From Osmia lignaria lignaria (lineage: Eukaryota > Arthropoda > Insecta > Hymenoptera > Megachilidae): a stretch of 64,000 bases of DNA. Below, piece after piece: positions 10,662 through 21,268 of this stretch (within the stretch, counting starts at the first letter, position 1; each line of letters opens with the position of its first letter). The notes beneath the pieces are model-generated. The model was not told where the DNA came from and ran no database searches. It saw nothing but the letters and a program-made list of their open reading frames with translations. Location of the stretch: assembly GCF_051020975.1 (NCBI RefSeq), contig NC_135038.1:1486001-1550000 (forward strand). The letters are read 5' to 3'. The translations under genes and the position numbers were made by a program.

Positions 10662-13436
10662 TTACCGTTTACCGTTTACCGTTTACCGTTTACCGTTTAC
10701 CGTTTACCGTTTACCGTTTACCGTTTACCGTTTACCGTTTACCGTTTACCGTTTACCGTTTACCGTTTACCGTTTACCGTTTACCGTTTACCGTTTACCG
10801 TTTACCGTTTACCGTTTACCGTTTACCGTTTACCGTTTACCGTTTACCGTTTACCGTTTACCGTTTACCGTTTACCGTTTACCGTTTACCGTTTACCGTT
10901 TACCGTTTACCGTTTACCGTTTACCGTTTACCGTTTACCGTTTACCGTTTACCGTTTACCGTTTACCGTTTACCGTTTACCGTTTACCGTTTACCGTTTA
11001 CCGTTTACCGTTTACCGTTTACCGTTTACCGTTTACCGTTTACCGTTTACCGTTTACCGTTTACCGTTTACCGTTTACCGTTTACCGTTTACCGTTTACC
11101 GTTTACCGTTTACCGTTTACCGTTTACCGTTTACCGTTTACCGTTTACCGTTTACCGTTTACCGTTTACCGTTTACCGTTTACCGTTTACCGTTTACCGT
11201 TTACCGTTTACCGTTTACCGTTTACCGTTTACCGTTTACCGTTTACCGTTTACCGTTTACCGTTTACCGTTTACCGTTTACCGTTTACCGTTTACCGTTT
11301 ACCGTTTACCGTTTACCGTTTACCGTTTACCGTTTACCGTTTACCGTTTACCGTTTACCGTTTACCGTTTACCGTTTACCGTTTACCGTTTACCGTTTAC
11401 CGTTTACCGTTTACCGTTTACCGTTTACCGTTTACCGTTTACCGTTTACCGTTTACCGTTTACCGTTTACCGTTTACCGTTTACCGTTTACCGTTTACCG
11501 TTTACCGTTTACCGTTTACCGTTTACCGTTTACCGTTTACCGTTTACCGTTTACCGTTTACCGTTTACCGTTTACCGTTTACCGTTTACCGTTTACCGTT
11601 TACCGTTTACCGTTTACCGTTTACCGTTTACCGTTTACCGTTTACCGTTTACCGTTTACCGTTTACCGTTTACCGTTTACCGTTTACCGTTTACCGTTTA
11701 CCGTTTACCGTTTACCGTTTACCGTTTACCGTTTACCGTTTACCGTTTACCGTTTACCGTTTACCGTTTACCGTTTACCGTTTACCGTTTACCGTTTACC
11801 GTTTACCGTTTACCGTTTACCGTTTACCGTTTACCGTTTACCGTTTACCGTTTACCGTTTACCGTTTACCGTTTACCGTTTACCGTTTACCGTTTACCGT
11901 TTACCGTTTACCGTTTACCGTTTACCGTTTACCGTTTACCGTTTACCGTTTACCGTTTACCGTTTACCGTTTACCGTTTACCGTTTACCGTTTACCGTTT
12001 ACCGTTTACCGTTTACCGTTTACCGTTTACCGTTTACCGTTTACCGTTTACCGTTTACCGTTTACCGTTTACCGTTTACCGTTTACCGTTTACCGTTTAC
12101 CGTTTACCGTTTACCGTTTACCGTTTACCGTTTACCGTTTACCGTTTACCGTTTACCGTTTACCGTTTACCGTTTACCGTTTACCGTTTACCGTTTACCG
12201 TTTACCGTTTACCGTTTACCGTTTACCGTTTACCGTTTACCGTTTACCGTTTACCGTTTACCGTTTACCGTTTACCGTTTACCGTTTACCGTTTACCGTT
12301 TACCGTTTACCGTTTACCGTTTACCGTTTACCGTTTACCGTTTACCGTTTACCGTTTACCGTTTACCGTTTACCGTTTACCGTTTACCGTTTACCGTTTA
12401 CCGTTTACCGTTTACCGTTTACCGTTTACCGTTTACCGTTTACCGTTTACCGTTTACCGTTTACCGTTTACCGTTTACCGTTTACCGTTTACCGTTTACC
12501 GTTTACCGTTTACCGTTTACCGTTTACCGTTTACCGTTTACCGTTTACCGTTTACCGTTTACCGTTTACCGTTTACCGTTTACCGTTTACCGTTTACCGT
12601 TTACCGTTTACCGTTTACCGTTTACCGTTTACCGTTTACCGTTTACCGTTTACCGTTTACCGTTTACCGTTTACCGTTTACCGTTTACCGTTTACCGTTT
12701 ACCGTTTACCGTTTACCGTTTACCGTTTACCGTTTACCGTTTACCGTTTACCGTTTACCGTTTACCGTTTACCGTTTACCGTTTACCGTTTACCGTTTAC
12801 CGTTTACCGTTTACCGTTTACCGTTTACCGTTTACCGTTTACCGTTTACCGTTTACCGTTTACCGTTTACCGTTTACCGTTTACCGTTTACCGTTTACCG
12901 TTTACCGTTTACCGTTTACCGTTTACCGTTTACCGTTTACCGTTTACCGTTTACCGTTTACCGTTTACCGTTTACCGTTTACCGTTTACCGTTTACCGTT
13001 TACCGTTTACCGTTTACCGTTTACCGTTTACCGTTTACCGTTTACCGTTTACCGTTTACCGTTTACCGTTTACCGTTTACCGTTTACCGTTTACCGTTTA
13101 CCGTTTACCGTTTACCGTTTACCGTTTACCGTTTACCGTTTACCGTTTACCGTTTACCGTTTACCGTTTACCGTTTACCGTTTACCGTTTACCGTTTACC
13201 GTTTACCGTTTACCGTTTACCGTTTACCGTTTACCGTTTACCGTTTACCGTTTACCGTTTACCGTTTACCGTTTACCGTTTACCGTTTACCGTTTACCGT
13301 TTACCGTTTACCGTTTACCGTTTACCGTTTACCGTTTACCGTTTACCGTTTACCGTTTACCGTTTACCGTTTACCGTTTACCGTTTACCGTTTACCGTTT
13401 ACCGTTTACCGTTTACCGTTTACCGTTTACCGTTTA
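10662..13436. repeat. 7-bp satellite (TTTACCG)n, about 396 copies
   Basis: About 2775 bp of head-to-tail TTTACCG (CGGTAAA on the other strand), with no unit variant noticed by eye. Three units make 21 bases, so a seven-residue peptide LPFTVYR repeats through it; this is a by-product, not a gene. It starts in microsatellite DNA and ends abruptly inside the non-LTR reverse transcriptase on the minus strand. The unit resembles a 7-base telomere repeat in length but is not a known insect telomere sequence. Confidence 0.97.
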
Positions 13437-15679
13437 TGGCCTTGTCGCAGACCCTGCAAATATGCTCCCAGAAGGGGCCGGTTGCCCAGCATCACCCCCA
13501 GGTTCCTCGCAGAGCTGCAGGTCTGTACAGGCTGAGTCCCGACCATCATCGTGATGGAGGTGGGAATTCTTCTCTTCGTGAGAATCACAATCTCCGTCTT
13601 GGCAGCAGCCAACTGGAGACCGTGATCTTCCATCCACCCGTTGACCCTGCGCATAATTTGGTTAAGTGTAAGTTGGGCCAACTCGGGATTCCGTGCTGTA
13701 ATGATGGCGGCGACGTCGTCGGCGAATGCGACGAGGAACACGTTATCGGGCATGTCCAGGCGGAGCAAGCTATCATATATGACATTCCAGAGGTCAGGTC
13801 CCAGCACTGACCCCTGTGCCGCTCCGGCGGTGACCTCCTTCATCCTGATGCCCTGTGCTGTCACGTACGACAGCCTGCGGTCCCTCAGATAATCTCTCAT
13901 CATCGCCGCGAGATGCGCAGGTACCCTGAAGGACCGCTCGAGCATATCGCTCCACCTAGCCGAGTTAAACGCGTTTCTCACGTCAAGGGTCACAAGGAGT
14001 ACTATGGGCCTAGCCTTATAACAGGCAGTTTCGACCTGGCGTACTGCCCCGATCACCTCGGCGATCGCATCAATCGTGGAGTGCGCTTTTCTGAAGCCGT
14101 GCTGCCGGTGGGAGAGACCCCCGGCTTGCTCAATAGCGACCGCCAATCGCGGCTTAATCAAGCGCTCCATCATCTTCCCCGCTGTGTTTAACATGCACAG
14201 GGGGCGATAATATGACGGAGAGTCGGAATCGCCTTTACCCTTGGGGATCAAGGCACGGCGTGCCAACTTCCACAGGGCTGGGAAGACTCCTGCTCTCAGG
14301 CATCCGTTGTACATACCGAGCAAGAGGCCAGGGCAATTGCGCGCAGCTGCCTTAATCGCCTCTGCCGATATGCCGTCGGGGCCCGGAGCCTTACCGGACT
14401 TCACACTGCATTCCGCAATGAGCTCCTCGGCGCAAAACGGCAGGATATCCTTCACCTCACCGGTCAGTCGGAGCCAACAGTGACCGGATGGGTCGGAAAA
14501 AGGGCATCCACAACGTTTCGCGCCTTCCTCTCGTCCATGACCTGGGTGGGTGGACGGAGCTTGACCATCACGAGCTTGTAGCCCCTCCCCCAAGGATTCT
14601 GGTCCACTTCGTCGCAGAACTGCTTCCAGCTACGTTCCTTGCTCGTCCGGATGGCTTTGCCCAAGGCCTTCTTGGCGGCTTTGTAAGCCATGGCCTTTTC
14701 CGCCGCCTCGGTCGGCCAGCGGCGCGTTGTGCCAACCTGCGCAATCCATAGCAAAGCCTCCGGAGCTCGGCGATCTTGTTATTCCACCAGTACGCCTGCG
14801 TCCTGCCTTTCCAAGGTCTCTTGCGAGGCATGGACGGATCGCATGCGCGGTGGATGAGCTCCATGATAGCGTCCACTAGAGCGTCCACCGCGCCGACATC
14901 ATTGGCGTCCTCGGGCACTGGTGGAATGTGCCAGCGCCGTCGAGCAAGGTTGCGACGAATTTTTCACCGTCCAACTTGGCTGCGTTCCAGCCAGATGGTC
15001 GGCACGCGCTAGCAGCTGACTGCTTTCGCGTCGCGTCGATGAGCTGGAAGGTGATGTACTGATGATCACTACCGGTGAAGTCATCCATCACCTTCCAACC
15101 AACAGCTTTGCGGATCAGGTCCTCCGACACCAGCGTGATATGAGGGATCGAATACCCGAAGTCCGGTCGCCGGTACGTTGGTGTTGTACCGACGTTGAGG
15201 ACGACAAGGCCGAGTCAGGCAGCCATCTCCAACACCAGTTTACCTCTGCTGTTGGGTTGCGGCATGCCCCACTCTATGCCTCGCGCGTTAAAGTCCCCAG
15301 CGACAACAAGTCCGAGATCGTCCTCAAGAGCCTCGAGCTTGTCCCTGAATCTCTGACTACTGTCGTTGGGGGAGAGGTAACAGCTCACGAATGTGGCTTG
15401 CTCCGTCGTCACCCACGCGTAGCAGCATCCAGCTCTGCGATTCGCGACCCTTACAAGGGGGTCGATGACCCAAATCGCCGCAGAGCCGGAGCTGTCTACG
15501 TGCCAGTTAGCTCTGGTTCGGTAGGGTTCGCTGATGATAGCTACGCTAGCGCGGTGCTCATGAACGAGCTGCGTAAGCAGATCAACAGCGACCCTACTCC
15601 TGTTTAGGTTGCCCTGGAGGACGAAGAAGGTCCTTTCCGACCCTTCGCCTTGTCCAGGGCAACCCGGAAGGCCTTGCAT
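13437..15679 (-). pseudogene. R1-clade non-LTR retrotransposon ORF2 (endonuclease-RT), 3' truncated
   Basis: Minus strand. The N-terminal part is an APE-type endonuclease: QGNLNRSR near 15620, IISEPYR, AGDFNARGIEWG near 15270 and GSDHQYITF near 15060. RT follows: GKAPGPDGISAE, YRPLCMLNTAGKMMERL, HGFRKAHSTIDAI, DVRNAFNSARW, AAQGSVLGPDLWN and FADDVAA (about 13730). Endonuclease and RT together copy the element into a nicked target. Frame breaks near 15214, 14900 and 14590 show decay. The 3' part beyond the RT is replaced by the satellite at 13436. The APE endonuclease and motif spelling fit the R1/Jockey group. Confidence 0.88.
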
Positions 15680-16333
15680 GCCCCGGAGCCTGGAATGTGC
15701 TCCGGGGGCTGTGCACCTTCTGCTCCATCGGAGCAGAGGAAGCAGCGCGGTTTGGCAGTGCAGGCGACCGCCTTGTGCCCCTGTTAGCCGCACTTCCAAC
15801 AGAGGCCGCTGCGGTCCGGCCCTTGCACTCCTGCTTCCGGTGCCTGAATCCAAGGCATCGGAAACAGTGCTGCACCTCCGTCCGCTGCCGTACACGGCAA
15901 CGGATCCAGCCGACGCGCAGCTTACCCTTTTCCAGGAGCTTTCGGGCCGGCATATCGTCGAGCTCGACGACCGCCTCTCACGCGCGTTCGACGCGAAGAC
16001 GGCGACCTTGAGCTGACCGCTCATGTCGTCGCCGAGTTCGCACCGCACCGCTTTTTCCATTTCCGTGGAAGTGGTGAGGCAGTCCATGTCCAGGACCTTT
16101 AGCCAAACACGGCTGGTGAGGATCCTGGCCTCCCCGGACTACCCCACGGCCTCCTGGATCGTCCTTTGGAGGGCGGCCTGATTTCCGCAACGTTCCAGCT
16201 CGAGGAGAATTGCTCCCTCCCTCGTTTTCCGGACCGTGTGGATTTCCATCTCGGATTCCTCGGGGCGCACTTTCGTGCGGTTTACCCTGAGGACTTCCGC
16301 GTAGCTTTTGCCCTCCGTGGGCTTAACTACCAC
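15594..16333 (-). pseudogene. Non-LTR retrotransposon ORF1 (gag-like, CCHC)
   Basis: Minus strand, reading from about 16333. The N-terminus opens with KSYAEVLRVNRTKV. After at least two frame changes, a CCHC knuckle (HCFRCLGFRHRKQECKG, about 15810-15865) is followed by a low-complexity tail ending at 15594, overlapping the ORF2 start. This is the RNA-binding ORF1 protein of the same element. Broken frames make it a pseudogene. Confidence 0.75.
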
Positions 16334-16681
16334 CGCACTCCTATTGGATCAGAACATTACATATATCCAAGCGAGGTGGCGAAGTTTGACCGGACGTCTT
16401 GCATATATCCACGTTTTACTGTACTGTAAATTGTTAGGGAACCGTCTCTTGTGGAAGAAATACATCGTAGAAAGGAAATAGATGAACAGCGATCACCTTT
16501 ATTATACTATTCATTGTTGGTCATTTATGTCATGTCAATCGCCCTTAACATGTAAAAAGCGGCACAGAATATCCTAGATTTTTAATATTTTTCGATCGGT
16601 TCTGTATTCTACATAATATCAAAAATATGTTGAGTTTGCTACAAACTGCTACACACGATTTGTACAGGAGAATGGTGAAAG
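16334..16681. other. Spacer left of the Polinton
   Basis: About 350 bases with no coding frame I can support, probably the 5' end of the non-LTR element plus host flank. I see no repeat ends in it. Confidence 0.4.
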
Positions 16682-16687
16682 TCTGAT
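16682..16687. repeat. Polinton target duplication, left (TCTGAT)
   Basis: TCTGAT directly precedes the left terminal inverted repeat and is repeated exactly at 32154-32159. Six-base duplications are characteristic of Polinton integration. Confidence 0.92.
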
Positions 16688-17412
16688 AGTAGTTGTTCTA
16701 TGCGGATTCTAAGTCACTGGCGTCAGCATTTTTTTTGCTGACTCAGCAGTAATTTGACACCATCAGCAGAAATATGATACCCCCCTCCCCGCCCCCTCTC
16801 CCCACCCCATGACCTTGAACTGAAATTTGACACCACCGTCAGCAGAAATATGATACGTCCTCGACAACCCCCACCCCCCTCTCCCCACCCCATGACCTTG
16901 AACTGAAATTTGACACCACCGTCAGCAGAAATATGATACGTCCTCGACAACCCCCACCCCATAACCACCCCTCCCCACCTCCCTCTCCCCACCCCATGAC
17001 CTTGAACTGAAATTTGATACCACCGTCAGCAGAAATATGATACGTCCTCGATAACCCCCACCCCATAACCACCCCTCCCCCCACTCGCACCCACCCCACA
17101 ACCGGCCCCTCAGACCCACCCCTCCGCCCCACCCCATGGCCTTGAACTAAAATTAGACGCCACCGTCAGCAGAAATATAATACGTCCTGACCTTGAACTG
17201 AAATTTGACACCCCACCCCATGACAACCCCCACCCCCACCCCATGACCTTGAACTGAAATTTGACACCACCGTCGGCAGAAATATAACACCCTACCCCCA
17301 CCCTCCATGACCTTGAACTGTTTGTTCTTATCGGAAGACCACTTTTTTCTACGTCTTGGAAATGAGTTTTTTGTTGACGCAGCAAATCTGACACTGCAAT
17401 TCGTAACTATAG
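16688..17412. repeat. Polinton left TIR with internal minisatellite
   Basis: It begins AGTAGTTGTTCTATGCGG and ends near GCAATTCGTAACTATAG at 17412. The middle (about 16790-17320) is made of degenerate units of 70-130 bp containing ATGACCTTGAACTGAAATTT and ACCGTCAGCAGAAATATGAT with C-rich spacers. Glycine-rich frames on its minus strand are repeat by-products. Confidence 0.93.
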
Positions 17413-17487
17413 ATATGCGTACGCAAAACCAAATTGACCATCACCGCAAGTGCATCGTTCGCGAGATTGTATTGTGAAAAGTGAAAT

Positions 17488-19213
17488 ATGTATTCTCAAA
17501 GTTTCAAAGAGTTTTTTTGCCAAAGGAAGCGCCCCGCAAGTTCTACTCAAGAAGAAGAGGCACGCAAAAAAATGACGAAATATCAGAATGACGTGAAGTA
17601 AGTGTTCGAAACACATTTCATTTAACGCTGTCGGTATTTGTTCTAATAACATACTTAAACGGTATTTATTTGTTCTAGAATCGCACCACAATTATCATGT
17701 AGAATTTTGGGCCGAAAATATCCATTGACGGATTCCTGTACAAAGCATTTGGAAATCGGCATAAATATACTTGGCGACAATTTCTACCCGCAACTCGTAT
17801 TATCAGACAGCCGAAACAACCACCTGGAGCTGAGCATAGTCACATGGTCGCTGATTGTAGCCGAAGCAGACAACGTATGCAGCTTCTTTGACGATTCAAA
17901 AGATACACGCGACAATATTAATTTTAATGATATAAGTGTTGAATTTGAAGTGCTATATAGTGAAAAAGTAATTAAATTGATTAGCAACGATATATGTATG
18001 TGCATGATGAAAAAAACATTTGAGAAAATGGTAATTTTAAATGATTGTATAGTTGAAATGCATTGTAAAGTCGCGGAGTTCTCTCTCTCACTGAGTCCTC
18101 GGCGTACTTTATGTAATTTGATCTACGTTGTCAGATAGATAGGGGTTCTCACTTACCTTTCGCTGGATGAGTAGAACCTATCTATGGACGGAACCTGTGG
18201 TGGTGTGTCGTCCAAGTGTTGGAGCGGTAGGGTAGATGTTCGAGTGAAGATCACGCACTTTCGATCACAATGAATGTTTATTCGTTACTGGTACAGTCTT
18301 TCGATTCGTTAGCGTTTTTATAATTGAAGGTTACGGAGCCTTGCTCTGTCGAAGTACTGTGCTTCGTAGCAGAGTTATATAGGTTTAGACTTATTTAATT
18401 AATCGAGTTACCGGAATCTTGCTCTGTCGAAGCACTGAGCTTTCGTAGCAGAGTTATATAGGTTTAGACTTATTTAATTAATCGAGTTACCGGAATCTTG
18501 CTCTGTCGAAGCACTGAGCTTTCGTAGCAGAGTCGTGTAGATTTTTGAGGATCAAACTCGGAACGGTACTTCGCGGATTATATTCGCGGATTTTAGTACT
18601 TGTACTTGAATTGAATTTCGAACTGCGCCTATGAGAACTTCTTACGAGAACTATTGGTAAAATTGACTGCGTGCGGGCGGGCCCGGTCGCGTTATTTTAT
18701 ATTGATAAATGAGGTCGGCATTTGATTTGGCAATTCGGGTGAACCACCTCGTTCGGATCGTCAGCGTTCTCGCCGAACGACGACCCGGCTGAGTTGCTCA
18801 CTCAGAATTTGCGGAACGATGAATTTGGATGGTGCAATAGAAGTTTAAAGAATTTGGGTGATGAAATAGAAGTTTCAAGAATGCGTCGCAGGACGTGACA
18901 ATACATATATTGTACTAATTTTAATTGTGAAATCAATCACAAAATTAGGGAAACTTATGTTTATTTATATGTATATAGAATGCGTCACAGGACGTGACAG
19001 CATAATGCATTATATGATAAACTGTATTGGGTGGAACAAAAATTTAAAGAATTTGTTGCATTAGTTCGGGGATACGGGGATGTAAAAGTGCTTGCAGAGG
19101 TTGTGCGGCATATTAAAGAAACTGATATTTATGATCCAAATTCAATTATTGATTGCGAATTAGTAGCTTTAGGTATTCAGGCAATAATAACAGCTGCATC
19201 AGCAGCATCTTAA
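17488..19213 (+). pseudogene. Polinton left-end gene, spliced, split by a solo LTR
   Basis: Start ATG at 17488. Exon 1 runs to 17597, where GTAAGTG begins an 81-bp intron ending TTGTTCTAG at 17678. Exon 2 continues in frame (GRKYPLTDSCTKH, LGDNFYPQLVLSDSRNN) to 18063. There a 936-bp LTR insertion starts, flanked by GCAT on both sides. From 19004 the same frame resumes and ends at the TAA of 19211-19213 after an alanine-rich tail. Without the insert the gene would code about 234 residues; with it, translation ends at 18138. I do not recognise a domain. Its place next to the left TIR suggests a family-specific, possibly virion-associated protein; that is inference. Confidence 0.72.
18064..18999. 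mobile_element. Solo LTR inserted in the Polinton
   Basis: The 936-bp insert begins TGTAAAG and ends GTGACA (the TG...CA ends of LTRs), with the 4-bp duplication GCAT at 18060-18063 and 19000-19003. It contains no coding frame. An internal direct repeat of about 77 bp (CTTGCTCTGTCGAAGCACTG type) occurs at about 18340-18525. Because its complement starts TGTCACGTCCTG, the LTR may be oriented on the minus strand. A 4-bp duplication suits Ty3/gypsy or BEL/Pao families. Confidence 0.85.
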
Positions 19214-19259
19214 CAGAGAAAAAGGATTATGTTACAAATTATGTTAGAAATTATACTTT

Positions 19260-19265
19260 AATAAA
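19260..19265 (+). terminator. Poly(A) signal of the left-end gene
   Basis: AATAAA lies 47 bases after the TAA of the left-end gene and before the TATA box of the next gene. Confidence 0.5.
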
Positions 19266-19304
19266 TCATAATGTATTGCATCATTTACAACTTTTCTCTC
19301 TACC

Positions 19305-19311
19305 TATATAA
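19305..19311 (+). promoter_or_regulatory. TATA box for the protease gene
   Basis: CTACCTATATAAACCC gives a clean TATATAA in the gap between two Polinton genes, about 175 bases before the next ATG (19486). Its spacing implies a leader of about 150 bases. Confidence 0.45.
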
Positions 19312-19485
19312 ACCCAAACATCCCAGGAAAAAATTTCATTTCCTATACGATAGTCGTACGATGTGCATATGTACATTTGATCTTCGAATTAGCACAAAAA
19401 GAATTCGCACCAGATTGGAAAACACTTTTGTCTGCGCGCGTTGCTAGAATATTGTTAGCCAAAGAGTTAGCCAAAGAAGAAAGTA

Positions 19486-20151
19486 ATGGCACCGCGGAAA
19501 AGTAACAAGAAGAAGAAGACGAAATTGCGCAAACTTGCAGTTGCAAAACGTGGGGGATTTCTTCCAGCACTTGTACCTATCTTTACAGGCCTTTCAGCTT
19601 TGGGCACGGTGGCTGGCGGTGCAGCAGGTATCGCCAAGGCAGTCAACGATGCATCTGCAGCACGGAAAACACTGGAGGAAGTGAAACGGCACAATCGTGT
19701 TATGGAAGGACATGGACTTTACCTTGCACCATATAAACGGGGAAAAGGAATTAAAGAAAAAAAAAAAAAAGAAGCGCTTCGGCAAATTGTAACGCTTCCA
19801 AAGGACGCAATGACAAATGTACAGTTATATAACTTTGCACGAAAGTTGAACTTTCCATATTTTCGAGGCGTTTTCATGCGTACAAATTTGCCCTCTAAAT
19901 CGTTCTTAAACGAATGCGGTATCGTGAATTTAGATAAATCGAAAGGTCCTGGTACACACTGAGTAGCTTACGTAAAGCGAGGTAATTGTGTTAAATATTT
20001 CGATTCTTTTGTAAATCTGAGGCCACTGACAGAGTTAATAAACTACTTCGGAAACCATGTAACGATTTTATACAATCACGCGCAGTATCAAAAATTCAAT
20101 ACGAGTGTATGCGGACAACTCTGCTTGCATTTTTTTGCTGGAAATGTATAA
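19486..20151 (+). pseudogene. Polinton adenain-type cysteine protease with basic/hydrophobic N-terminal domain; one internal stop
   Basis: Residues 1-30 are Lys/Arg-rich; about 24-60 form a Gly/Ala-rich hydrophobic stretch (LVPIFTGLSALGTVAGGAAG), then LYLAPYKRGKG. The hydrophobic and basic layout recalls adenoviral core or membrane-active precursors, but that is only a resemblance. From about residue 100 comes the protease: LYNFARKLNFPYFRGVFMR, NECGIVNLD, GTH (catalytic His), YFDSF (Asp) and, near the end, CGQLCLHFF (catalytic Cys). A TGA at 19960-19962 follows GTH, where the family has Trp; the frame then stays open to TAA 20149-20151. One base change thus truncates it before Asp and Cys. 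Such proteases mature virions in adenoviruses and Polintons. Confidence 0.82.
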
Positions 20152-20188
20152 AATAGTTTCGATGCACATAGTCTTCACAGTTGCAAAG

Positions 20189-20771
20189 ATGTCGTTGACG
20201 TTTACGTTAAGCGGAAAAAATTCTGTGCTTAGCACTGATTACTTTCCACCTATATGGAAAGTTCGTATGGTTCGTACGAACTCGAAGCGCTAAATAAATA
20301 CATGCAAGAGAAAATAATGGACAAGACAAAAATCATTTTATTTCGTACAAATAACAGCACTTTGAAAAGTGAAATATATAGTGATTATACAATCGATTTT
20401 ACCAAACCAAATAATATAGGATCGCTTCTCGGGTTTTCTACATATCGCATATTACCGCCGCGCCGGGGCAATGGCACGAGTTGGATATACCCGTAAATAT
20501 TATGAAAGTAAATGTGCTGAGGATCGAATGTAATATTACAACTGGTGCGTATAGCAACGGTCAATGTGTTCATACCATTCATGAGTTTTCACCGCGCGTG
20601 CCGCCAGGATATAAAATTTCGGAAAGTCCTACGAACGTCATTTATCTTCCAGTTATCGTGAGAGCCATTGATCACCTTAGTATACGCATTACCGATCAAA
20701 ACAATAATCTGATAAATTTCCGTGGAGAAGAAGTGACAGTGAGGCTTCATATTAGGCGGTGTAAAAAATAA
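20189..20771 (+). pseudogene. Polinton minor capsid (penton-like) protein, internally deleted
   Basis: The start (MSLTFTLSGKNSVLSTDYFP, 20189) has the typical N-terminus of the insect Polinton penton-like protein. Soon after, sequence jumps into another frame (GSYELEALNKYMQEK, from about 20270), so about 30-40 residues expected there are absent. A second frame change near 20460-20480 leads to the well-kept C-terminal half: NIMKVNVLRIECNITTGAYS, SPRVPPGYKISESP, LINFRGEEVTVRLHI, ending 20769-20771. In intact elements this single jelly-roll protein sits at the capsid vertices. Two frameshifts and the deletion make it a pseudogene. Confidence 0.78.
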
Positions 20772-20796
20772 CATGAATATAAACATAATCGATGGC

Positions 20797-21056
20797 CTGT
20801 TGAACGGCTCGAACGGCTCGAACGGCCCGCGAACGGCTCGTTGAACGGCTCAAACGGCTTGCCGTTGCACGGCTCGAACGGCTTGAACGGCTCGAACGGC
20901 TTTCCGTTGAACGGCTCGAACGGCCCGTTGAACGGCTTGAACGGCTCGAACGGCTCGTTGAACGGCTCGAACGGCCCGCTGAACGGCTCGAACAGCCCAC
21001 TGAACGGCTCGAACGGCTCGTTGAACGGCTCGAACGGTTCGAACGGCATGCTGAAC
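20797..21056 (+). repeat. 9-bp minisatellite AACGGCTCG (Asn-Gly-Ser codons)
   Basis: About 25-28 imperfect units of AACGGCTCG/AACGGCCCG with TTG spacers. In the frame from 20841 to 21077 they encode runs of Asn-Gly-Ser/Pro-Leu ending NILRQLQ. A start at 20774 (MNINIIDGLL) enters the repeat in another frame and stops soon, so a unit slip probably broke an earlier longer frame. Whether a protein was ever made is unknown. Confidence 0.8.
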
Positions 21057-21268
21057 ATTTTACGGCAGCTGCAGTAAGGATAATGATGTAAAAACGATGA
21101 CAATTATACAATCATTCAGTAGAGAAAATATATCCAAATCGGACACATCGCAAGAGCACATCGTCGAACGCTCCGACGACGCGGCCGTTTAATATACGTT
21201 AAATATCCATTCATTTAATAGCCTTTCAAGAGAACAAGCAGCACTTATGCCAAACATTACTAGAAATA

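Noticed and set aside
10662..13436. The satellite as an active telomere
   Set aside because: It is internal, bounded by transposon sequence on both sides, and TTTACCG is not a telomere sequence I know; kept only as a question.
10623..13535. A 970-residue protein of repeated LPFTVYR
   Set aside because: It is only the translation of the 7-bp satellite (21 bases = three units); there is no start context or other protein character.
16723..17394. Glycine/tryptophan-rich proteins on the minus strand of the left TIR, and their mirror at 31.7-32.1 kb
   Set aside because: Frames run through C-rich minisatellite DNA and are mirrored in both TIRs; no plausible starts or domains.
20747..21111. Minus-strand Glu-Pro-Phe and Ser-Arg repeat proteins
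   Set aside because: Antisense readings of the AACGGCTCG minisatellite.
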